Positions 55,201-64,000 of a stretch of 64,000 nt of DNA are shown here, piece by piece (position 1 is the stretch's first letter; each line of letters begins with the position of its first letter). The stretch is from Pempheris klunzingeri. Taxonomy: Eukaryota; Chordata; Actinopteri; Acropomatiformes; Pempheridae. Where the stretch lies: contig NC_092019.1 in NCBI RefSeq assembly GCF_042242105.1, positions 6,724,328 through 6,788,327 on the forward strand, in the 5' to 3' direction. The translations under genes were made by a program, and so were the position numbers. The notes beneath the pieces were generated by a model, which was not told the origin of the DNA, ran no database searches, and saw nothing but the letters and a program-made list of their open reading frames with translations.

Positions 55201-58200
55201 GGTGGGCGTATGGGCGTCAGGTTTTCATGTCGGACATAGCTCTCAGCAAGAACAGCATGATGTTTGTGACTCAGGAGGGGGAGGGCTTCAGCGGCGTGTG
55301 GGCTGGAGAATACAAGAAGTACGGGGAGAAGAAAGGTGAGGAATTTCGGATCATGGTATATAGTATCAAAGTTACTCAACCACTTTGTTTTGCAATTGTT
55401 ATTTGATATTTGAAATGATTAATGTTCATTTAAAATCTGAAATATATGCTTATTTTAATCTTACAGAGGTCAGTGTGGAGGTTTGTGGCCATTCAGATGC
55501 TGGGACGGTGTACGAGCGAATCCGTCTGGAGAAGCTCCCCTACGTCCACAGAGCTGTCAGCATCACTATGGACTCCAAAGGCCGAAATTTTGGAGCGCTT
55601 CAGTCTGACCCCAAAACATGGTAAGATGTTTCCCAACCATAGAAAATGCTGCATGTGTGTACTAAATCTGTTGAAAATAGACTTGAAGACTAAAAGGGGA
55701 CCAGATATACGTGTCAAGCGTCAAGTCCAAGCTGTTTCACAGCCAGTGTTGACAGTTACACTAATAAAAATGCATATCTGTTCTGTCAGGCTGATGTGAG
55801 ACAGGTAACTCAAAAAAGAAGCTTAAACACGTCCTGTGTAAATAAGGTGTTAAAACTACAGTGAGTGGCACTTGAGTTAACAAATAAACTGAAGTAAATA
55901 AATCTATGAAATCATCATACGGTGATTTTTAAGAAACACATGGAAGGTATGAAATGCAAACTTCACCAATGACATCATCCCAAACAGTGAATGGAGAAGG
56001 CTGGATAACCCCAAATGGAGACTGGATCCTCTGATGAAAAATATGGAGTTTATTTCATCTCAATCAACCTCATTGTTCAGTTTTATGATTATCAGATCAT
56101 TATTGATTATAATCTTTTTGCATTACTCATGCCAGCAAATTTAGCTGACACGTGCTGTAGCCCAGCCTCTTGAAAGATGTGTTGCCGCCAGTCCAGTTAT
56201 CACTCTCAGATTCTACTCTCTGTGTTTGTGTTATTGATCTGTTCTAAATGATCATTTCATTGATTATTGTATAATGATGTCCACCCTGTGTCTTAAATCC
56301 AGCTTGTATGAGATCCCCATCATTTCTTCATCCTCCTTCTCCCAACACTTTCGGAGCCTTCTGGATGAGGCGGACGAAATGGACAGCATCCATGACGTGA
56401 CCCTCCAGGCCGGAGATCGCACCTTCCCAGCCCACAAGTACATCCTATCCATGAGGTCTGAGTTCTTCCGGAAACTGTTCATGTCCGAGAGTTGTGGAGT
56501 TGACGAGGAGCTTGATGGAGAAGTGAGGAAGAGCGAAGATGCTGTGGGCTGTGATTTAATCATTCTGGAGAAGATCCCAGCGGATATGCTGGAATACGCC
56601 CTGCACTTCATCTACACAGACTCCTGTGAGCTGCTCGTGCACGGGGCACGGCCAAGAGTCTCAGGGTCCTTGATGGGACAAAACCAGGTGAGGAAAAGAG
56701 TTACTCGCTTAAACTCTCAGGAACAGAATCCTGATACACAATTCTTCAGGACTGACTACTGCTTTAGTCAATACAAAATATTTGCATTATCTTTAAAGAA
56801 CTGTTGACTTGAGGGTCATTTCAGTGCTCCACTGTCTCTGTTGCCTTGGCCAGGACTCAGAGCAGGAGAGGCTTATCAGCAGCCTGCAGGACTTGGGCCT
56901 GAGAGGTCGCTCAGCCCTGGAAGTGTACCGTTCCCTTCCCCCTGCTGCCAAAGGAGATGGTGACAAGGCCAAGAGCAAATGTGCCAAGACTGGCAAGAAG
57001 GGGAAAGGAGGCAAAGCTGACAAGGCCGGGGCCAACGAGGGAGGGGCCAACCCTGTAAAAACCTTACAGGGTGTTGCAAAAAAGATGGGCCTGGGAAGCC
57101 TGTCTGCACGGTGAGAGACAGAGGTGCACTCAACCACAAAGGGGGATCTGTTTTTGTTTCATGTCTTGGTAGTCATGCTTCGTTTTTTCCTTGACAGACT
57201 GGATGGAGTCAAATATGAAAACGGAAAGATCAATGTTATTAACAAGAAAACTGGCAGCAAACCCAAATTCTACCAGAAAAAATGGTGCGTATATCAGTGT
57301 TCACCAGTTGAAGCTAGAGGTTAAATTGCAAATAATAATATAATTAAATTTGAAGTGAAAATGCAGATTTTATAACGTATTGCTGTCTATTTGTGTCTGT
57401 ACAGCTCCTATCTTTGTGATGTTACTCTGAAATCAGAAGATGGGAGAGAGTTTCCGTGTCACAAAAGTGTCCTCTGTGCAAGGCTAGGTAAAATGGAGCC
57501 ACACATCAACAAAGAAGCAAATACGCACCTGTTCTCTTTCATTTCTACTGATGGAGAAAGGAACTTGTCATTTTGCATGAATGTGTACGCCCTACATTAA
57601 CACGTGAGCTTCATGGTGTGAAGTCCTAAATCCCTTGGAAATATTTGACTGGGCCTTTATGATAGTTGGATGTTTTGGTGTTGCAGAAAATATGTTACAA
57701 ACATTTTTACTTTTGTGTCTATCCTTTCTGCAGAATATTTCAATAGCATGCTTGGAAACCCCTGGATTGAGGTAAGTCTTTCTTTTTTATTTCTCACTGC
57801 ATTATTCACAGTGTTTCACAGTGTGTGGTCTAAATGCTTGCACTAAATGCCCTTCTGTGTAAATAACCATACCGGTACTGATCTTAACTCTGTCTTGCGC
57901 CCCCTCAGGCCACATCCTGCACTGCACTGGAGATGCCTACCAGCTCAGAGATTCTACAGGTCATCCTTGAGTATATTTACACGGATGAGTCTCCCACCAT
58001 TAAAGGTAGCTTGTCAAGTTTTAAGTTGACGGTTCATTTTGCATTTTTAGTGATTAAACATTGTTTTGCTGAATCTGCGCAAAAACAGTAAAAGGTACAT
58101 ATTAACAGGACTTCTTGTTCTCTTTCTTTGCTCAACAGAGTCGCTGAATGTAGAGTTTGTTTGCAACGTGTTGGTTGTGGCCGACCAACTGCTAATCACA

Positions 58201-61200
58201 CGGCTGAAGGAGATGTGCGAGGTCGTCATCACTGAGAACTGTATGTTTTGTTTATCTATCCTTGTATTCAGTTTCTTTTACTGTGGCCATGTTTGTCCAT
58301 ACCTCTTTTATCTAGAAATGATGCTAGATTCATGTCATATGAGCATTTCATGGATTTCATCTGTTAATGTATGTTATGAATGTGTGTTATGTGACTAGAC
58401 TATGATGTTTAGTCACTGACACTGACAGATTAAATGCTCTTGACTTCCAAATAATATGCACTTGAGGTCTGTCCTTCAGCTAAATATGAGTATGGAAGAT
58501 GCCATTTCTAAATTATGTATGATGTGAATGGAGTGCAATTTTACTAAAGGAAGTTATGGAAAATATTATCTGACACAATTCTTTGAAATGCTTTTCTATG
58601 AATCGTCAATGAAGTTGCTTGCTTTGCTCTTCGCAGTGACTCTGAAGAATGGTGCAGAGCTGCTGGAGTTTGCTGCTATGTACAACGCAGAGCAGCTCAA
58701 ACTCTCCTGTCTCCAGTTTATTGTGCTCAACATGGCTGCCCTGCTGGAGTCAAAGTGAGAATCAGAACAAATAACCCCAATGTGCACTTGTAGAGATCTT
58801 TCACAGCATTTCAGCATTTCATTGACTTATTTTAATGTCTTACTTATAGCTTCACAAATGTACTGCATAGAACAATGTAAACACAGCGTTGTTCTCATCA
58901 ACTTAAAAAGTATACAAGGTCCAAACAAGGTTACCTCGAGTGTGAATTCAGTAAAGTTGTGGATGAGATTCTGACATACAGCAGGACAGATACTTTCCCC
59001 AGCAGGAGAGAACTAAAAATATCTTTTCTCATCTGTATGTGTGTGTCTGTCTGTCTGCCCCTTTGTTTTTGTGTTGCCCTCAGAGCGCTGGATATTCTTA
59101 GTGACGAAGTGCTTATGGAGCTTTCTGCAGCCTACAGGAGGATGGTGAGTCACCCCCCCCCACCACCACCCCTAGAAACATCCCTATTTGCATCATCCTT
59201 TCATGTTTGCTTATTGTTTGTCTTTTGGTTTAGTTTTTTAATAAAATGGCAATTAAGTACAATGCTGTCCAACAGTAGTTGATTCAGTAGACTGTATCTA
59301 CAAGACACTTTTTGAGTTAAAGAAATGACTTGGGAAAAACTATTTCTGTCGTTTTTGTTTCTTATACAACTCACAGAAAGCAGAAACTTCTGACACATTC
59401 TATACAGCATCTGGGAAATGTACAGAAATACAAGTTCACCATGAAACTAAATCAAAATGCAACAATGAAAAAAGACAATCTGTCAAATGTGTCAAAATTT
59501 GTCGATTGATGTGATCAAAAGTGTCAGAGTAACTGAGGGCGGAATGTTAATTTTATATATTCAAATTTATTGTAATGTATTTTAATGTATGACTGATTGC
59601 AGTGTTTGAATATTTCAGTGTTTGAACTTGAGTCTTTTCTTTTCTGTTTGAAGAGTTGATTGAACTGATTGCATCATTTTTTAAAGTCAGTTTTGCGTCT
59701 TATCTTGATGTAAATTTGTTCAGGGTCAGGCTCTGATGACAGACATGTATTGCTGGAGATGCTTCACTCAACGAGTTGGGGTCTGCTGATGTCTGATTGG
59801 ACTTTTTTTTTTCAATTTTCAGATTCCAGCCATGCAAAAGAGGGTCATCACTCCATATCCTGGTGCCCCAGACCTTAGTATGTATGAGGATGAGGATCTG
59901 GACTCAGCATTCAGCCCTAAACCAGAAGCAGAACTGGATCACTCCTGCAGGTACACAAACAAAAACGTTCATTATCACTTATCGTGTTTGTTCTTTGGTT
60001 TGGCAACAGTGCAGACTTTTGTATTGATCCTCTATGTAAAAAAAAAAAAAAAAAAAAAAGCAAGGAAAACATATGCAATACTGTTAATTGTCCTCTTTAA
60101 TCATCTTAAATGTGGTGCCCTAAATAAATATCTGCTAATGATTGTCCCACATTATCTGCCCTAGGGAAATCCTGATAAAGAAGGCCAAGATTAAGGCTAA
60201 AAAGAAACCCAGGCGACGCTCTGACAGCTCAGGGGGCTACACACTCTCTGATATCATTCAAAGCCCCCCTACTGCAGGTATATTTAAACACACAAGATTT
60301 TTTGGAAATTTTATTCACATTAAATACCATCATTTCCAGCTACACATCATAACAAACCACATTTGTTTTTGGTTTTTTTTCATCACATCCATCCATCATC
60401 CATCTTTTTCATCTCATCCATACTTTCTAAAGCATCAGGTTGTTGTTGGGGAAAAATGTAATAATTTCACTAACACTCTCTCTTTCCTCTCAGTGGTCTC
60501 CTCATCCCTGGTGAAGTTGGGCAAGGCTAACTCTACAGACTCCCTGCAGGAGCTGCTCACGTCTGACTCAGAGGGCAGCTACATGGGAGTGGGCAGTCCC
60601 CGAGACATGCAGTCACCCGTCTTCCATGACAGAGCTGAGGTTAATATCTGACCACTACAACAGTCACATATAGTTATTTTCCCAACTTAAAATAACAGAT
60701 GTTTTTTTTGCTTATGTTGCGTCATAAAAAGTTTACGAGGGACCCATGTTTTAATATACTGGAGTTCTCCTTTTAATGGGAAATGGCTACATTATGTGGA
60801 ATGGTGGATATAATACTATAAAAAAAATGCAACATATCATTGTTTATCATCTGCAGGATGAGAAGGCTTATAGTCAAAGGCTAAAGACCCCACCTAGCAC
60901 CCCGACCTCTCTGAAAGACGGCCTCCTAACTCCCCCCAACTCGGCTCCACAAACCATCCCCAAGGTCCTTTCCTGGTAAGATGGTCATATATTTTGAAAC
61001 ATCTTTTTTATTTCTTGTAGTTTTGTTGATTTTCTCTTCTCCTCCTCCCAAAACCATTGATGATAGAACATTCAGAAGGATGGAGTAAGCACTTTTACAA
61101 CTTTTGAAATACAGGTTTGATATTTGATATAAAGTACACTGACTTTAACAACAGACCTTATATCCTCCCACCTCATATTGGAGGAGGGGGTTTGGAGAAA

Positions 61201-63328
61201 GAAGGGAATGTTTTCATTCCAAGTCAATAAATTAGAATTGAAAATTGAGCTGTATTTGTGACTGTGTTATTGCAATTTGCAGTCCGTCTCGTCCACCCCC
61301 AGTCCTGGATCTGAGAACCATCATGGACATGGAGGCCAACTCTGTGCAGACTCTCGGAGCAACTCCTAAAAGCCCTGGAAGGTACGAGACGTCTGTTACA
61401 TCTATTCTGGGATTATTTACACAAAAATGATTTACAGTGACCACCTAGACTAGGTGATAGAACACAGTGATGGTGAACAAGTAATGACTAATAACCGTAG
61501 AATTACATTTGTAATGTTGCATTATGTATGAAATGTGATGCTTCAGTCTGTCCTATTGCCCAGGCTGAAGGAACGCTGTACTGCCACACAAGTGACTCTC
61601 TTCGCTGTTGCTCATTTCAGTTCACAGTACATATTTCTCTCCTTCTCGCAGTGTCAGCGCCAGCATTAAGCACTCCCCTGTTCCCACTAAACTGTCCCAG
61701 AAGCAGAGGAAGATGTTGGCCATGGCCAGCAAGGAGGGTAGTGTGGAGTCCACTGCATCCAAACCAGCCCCCACAGTCACCCCATCCAAAAGCAGTGGGA
61801 AGGCCTGGTGAGTGAGCCCAAATATGAAGAACACTACTGTCCACTACTCACAACTGTTAAGAAATAACTTCCTGGTTCCTGTTAATGGGTTTATAGCCTG
61901 TCGCTGGTGTGACCATTAGTTTTAAAGCGCCTGTAATCAGTCTATTTATATTAACAACGCATAAATGTCTTCGTGTTTGTGGATTGGGTCACTTGAAATG
62001 ACACACCTACAGAATTATCACCCAACTGCAGTTCCCTTCAGCTTTACAGAGGGTTTTAGCTTCATCAGCTAAATTTTTCTGTCCCACTATACACTACCTG
62101 CCCAGCACCAAATGACAGACAGACAAAGTTAGCGACTAGCTGGTGAACATAGTGCAGCATTTAGCAGATAACGAGCCAGAATCAATGATTGCATGCATGT
62201 TTAGCCTGGATGACATGAAATAAAACCATTAAGTAAATCACAGTGAAAAAACACACTGAGAGTGTAGTACATAAGTTGGTACATAAGTTAGCCAGCAATT
62301 GACAGCACTTGACAAATTCATCAGCTAAATTTTTCTGTCCCACTATACACTACCTGCCCAGCACCAAATGACAGACAGACAAAGTTAGCGACTAGCTGGT
62401 GAACATAGTGCAGCATTTAGCAGATAAAGAGCCAGAATCAATGATTGCATGCATGTTTAGCCTGGATGACATGAAATAAAACCATTAAGTAAATCACAGT
62501 GAAAAAACACACTGGGAGTGTAGTACGTAAGTTGGGAGCAGCTTGATGTTAAACAGAGAAAAACAGGTAAAATATATTCACGTTTTAGTTTATTTCAAAT
62601 TATAATAGCAGCCTCAACATAAAGTCAGCATTATTTGACATCACACACAAATGGCAGAAAAGGCACGTTTAACTGCAAATACAGGAATCCTCAGTCCGTA
62701 CATGATGCTTATGTTGATGACAAAGCTTGGCATATACTAAAGTAGTCATTGTGTGGTCAGATGCTGCCATTGTGGGTAGACAAATCCCCACATCCACTCT
62801 AGAGAGTAATAAAACATGATCCCTTCTGCGGGAAGTAAAAAGCAAGCTCTGGCTACAGAATAATGATTACTCCTTTTGACAGTAAATCCTCCCTACTTAC
62901 TCACCTGCTTTACATTTTAGATGTGGAAGAGATTTAGACAGTATATCTAGGTGAAGATAGGTTTTTCATGCTAAGCATGCCTAAGGTTTTAGCCAGCAAT
63001 TGACAGCACTTGACAAATTCTGCCTAGGAGCTGTAGCAACAGAAGTGCACCCATCTTTTATTTTCATTGTGACTTAATGTGTCATACATGCTCTTTCTTC
63101 CTCTCTGTCAATTGTTTCCAAATGCAGGGCGACAGCAGTCCAGTCCCCACCTTCCTCATGCTCATTTCGGGCTCTGCTGGAGGAGGAGGAGAACCGCTTG
63201 ATCAGAGTGGGACAACCAGGAACCCAGAGGGGTCAAAGTGCCCAGGGGTCCCCTGTCACTCCCACTCCTCCAACCAGGAGGGTCACGTTTAAATGTACAG
63301 AAGGCAGTGAGCCAGAGAGACCCACAGG
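49294..63328 (+). CDS. ibtk: Inhibitor of Bruton tyrosine kinase, CUL3 adaptor; about 1,257 residues, C-terminus missing
   Basis: IBTK binds the BTK PH domain and is a substrate receptor of CUL3 ubiquitin ligases (targets include PDCD4). Twenty-six coding exons: 49294-49617, 49786-49882, 50614-50738, 52233-52343, 52699-52869, 53117-53234, 53626-53806, 54761-54884, 55158-55335, 55467-55620, 56303-56687, 56854-57110, 57198-57284, 57405-57487, 57734-57771, 57909-58005, 58139-58240, 58637-58754, 59084-59144, 59823-59950, 60165-60277, 60494-60639, 60857-60975, 61283-61381, 61652-61807, 63128-63328. All have GT..AG borders and fitting phases. Domains: ankyrin repeats (~50-135, DAFGRTSLHLAASLGKK), RCC1 repeats (~145-375, VYTWGNNTNFSLGHG, TCGHGQGGRLGHGDEQ), BTB1 (~555-650), a Lys-rich linker, BTB2 (~771-885, CDVTLKSEDGREFPCHKSVL), and a Ser/Pro-rich tail with a basic patch AKKKPRRRSDSSGGY. 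Human IBTK is 1,353 aa, so roughly the last 100 residues lie beyond the window. Confidence 0.95.
49985..50110. repeat. Possible MITE-like repeat fragment in ibtk intron 3
   Basis: Contains agtgtgttttggccagtggc followed by cttcatcagtcatca, a motif found at the ends of several fish repeats. The evidence is one motif from memory, so the call is weak. Confidence 0.35.
54030..54275. other. GC-rich island in ibtk intron 8
   Basis: About 245 bases rich in CG and CCG words (for example gtccgcgtccgccgtcc) in an otherwise AT-rich intron. It is open on plus at 54031-54261, but the frame has no splice context and the intron is correctly spliced across it. It may be an inserted fragment of a GC-rich mobile element or repeat. 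Confidence 0.4.
54300..54400 (+). repeat. Degraded dispersed repeat next to the GC-rich island
   Basis: Contains agtgatttcaatattgacca, aaataatcgtgagtataatt and ataatcaagctgccctaat. This resembles the end of a common teleost MITE that finishes in gcagccct-like words. Confidence 0.45.
61985..62280 (+). repeat. Dispersed repeat family A, copy 3 (ibtk intron 26, left duplicate)
   Basis: Contains tcacccaactgcagttccct, ttcatcagctaaatttttct, gcaccaaatgacagacagac, gactagctggtgaacatagt and gcagcatttagcagataac. From 62061 on it is nearly identical to the segment starting at 62317. Confidence 0.8.
62317..62536 (+). repeat. Dispersed repeat family A, copy 4 (right duplicate, offset 256 bases)
   Basis: Repeats 62061-62280 almost base for base. 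Visible differences include gataacga/gataaaga, cactgagag/cactgggag and tacataag/tacgtaag. Such high identity indicates a recent local duplication, not two separate insertions. Confidence 0.9.
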
Positions 63329-64000
63329 GTGAGGATCTATACATAGAACATACAGGAGTACAATTACTTCTGCTCTGTACTGCTGGTTTCCACTTGGTGG
63401 CACTGTTGAGGTGTCTTCATAAATGCTGTGGTTTTTTTGGTTTGTTTTTTTAAATCAGCAGCCCTCACACACACTATATATACAAGATACAGGATAGACA
63501 TTACCCACATTACTACTAACCGCATCAACTCAAATGACATTCCTATATAGGTTTTTTTTATTTTATTTTGTGGGGCCACATAGCGATTTTATACAGGAAT
63601 ACAGAACAAACATACACTGGCATCGAGATTAAGAAATAAAAAGGGAAGTAACACTGAGTGTTTATCTAGGACTGATTCTCTTGTAAGTCTGACAGGGCAA
63701 CTTGTCAAATGTAAGTGCTGACTGACTGGATCCCCTCTAGTTGGACAGATTGAGCGAGGTGTGACGCCCTGGTCTGAGTGAGGTGAACAGCTCGAAATGA
63801 CCTGGTACAGCTGCGGTGACCTGCCCGCAGACACTGAGTCACCCTGACCTTTACAACATCACCAGACAGCTGGACAAACACAGCACACACAAACAGCAGC
63901 GTGAGCCCCAGGCCATTAATATGCATTTCTAGTTGGAGCACATAAACAGTTGTCTTGTATTTATTTATGATTTAGGCATGTAGGAGTCACTTCGGATCTT
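63329..64000. other. Right edge: ibtk intron sequence
   Basis: Follows the donor acagg|gtgagg at 63328. No exon matching the missing IBTK C-terminus was found before the window ends. Frames in this stretch look non-coding. Confidence 0.5.

Overview
The window is nuclear DNA from a bony fish, most likely a spiny-rayed (percomorph) teleost. The genes are split by many introns with GT..AG borders, the non-coding DNA is AT-rich and full of microsatellites, and several dispersed repeats are of kinds common in percomorph genomes. The proteins are vertebrate in type. The species cannot be read from the sequence alone.

Four protein-coding genes account for the coding content. From left to right they are the 5' part of dop1a (minus strand, about 1-5570, running off the left edge), complete ube3d (plus strand, 7184-24343), complete single-coding-exon tpbg (minus strand, 43614-44681), and most of ibtk (plus strand, promoter near 47700, coding from 49294 to the last visible exon at 63328, running off the right edge). 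The order DOP1A-UBE3D-TPBG-IBTK is the same as on human chromosome 6q14, packed here into 64 kb instead of well over a megabase. This conserved synteny supports dop1a rather than its paralogue dop1b.

Layout: 1-5.6 kb holds the first exons of dop1a, with a 137-bp (CA)n tract in an intron. 5.6-7.2 kb is the space between the divergently transcribed dop1a and ube3d. 7.2-24.3 kb is ube3d in ten exons, with a GC-AG intron and a 21-base last coding exon after a 6.6-kb intron that holds a nested inverted-repeat transposon. 24.3-43.6 kb is a gene-free interval: its left part contains four copies of one dispersed repeat in both orientations, and its right part is mostly unique and may hold regulatory DNA for tpbg. 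43.6-44.7 kb is tpbg. 47.6-64 kb is ibtk, 27 exons visible, with a tandemly duplicated repeat in its penultimate visible intron.

The genes are not an operon and need not act together. UBE3D (a HECT-like E3) and IBTK (a CUL3 substrate adaptor) are both ubiquitin-pathway proteins, TPBG is a cell-surface Wnt modulator, and DOP1A is a Golgi/endosome trafficking protein; their adjacency is best explained as ancestral synteny. I found no strong evidence for an undescribed biological system. The most informative observations are the splice anomaly in ube3d, the nested and duplicated repeats, and compositional islands that coding sequence does not explain.
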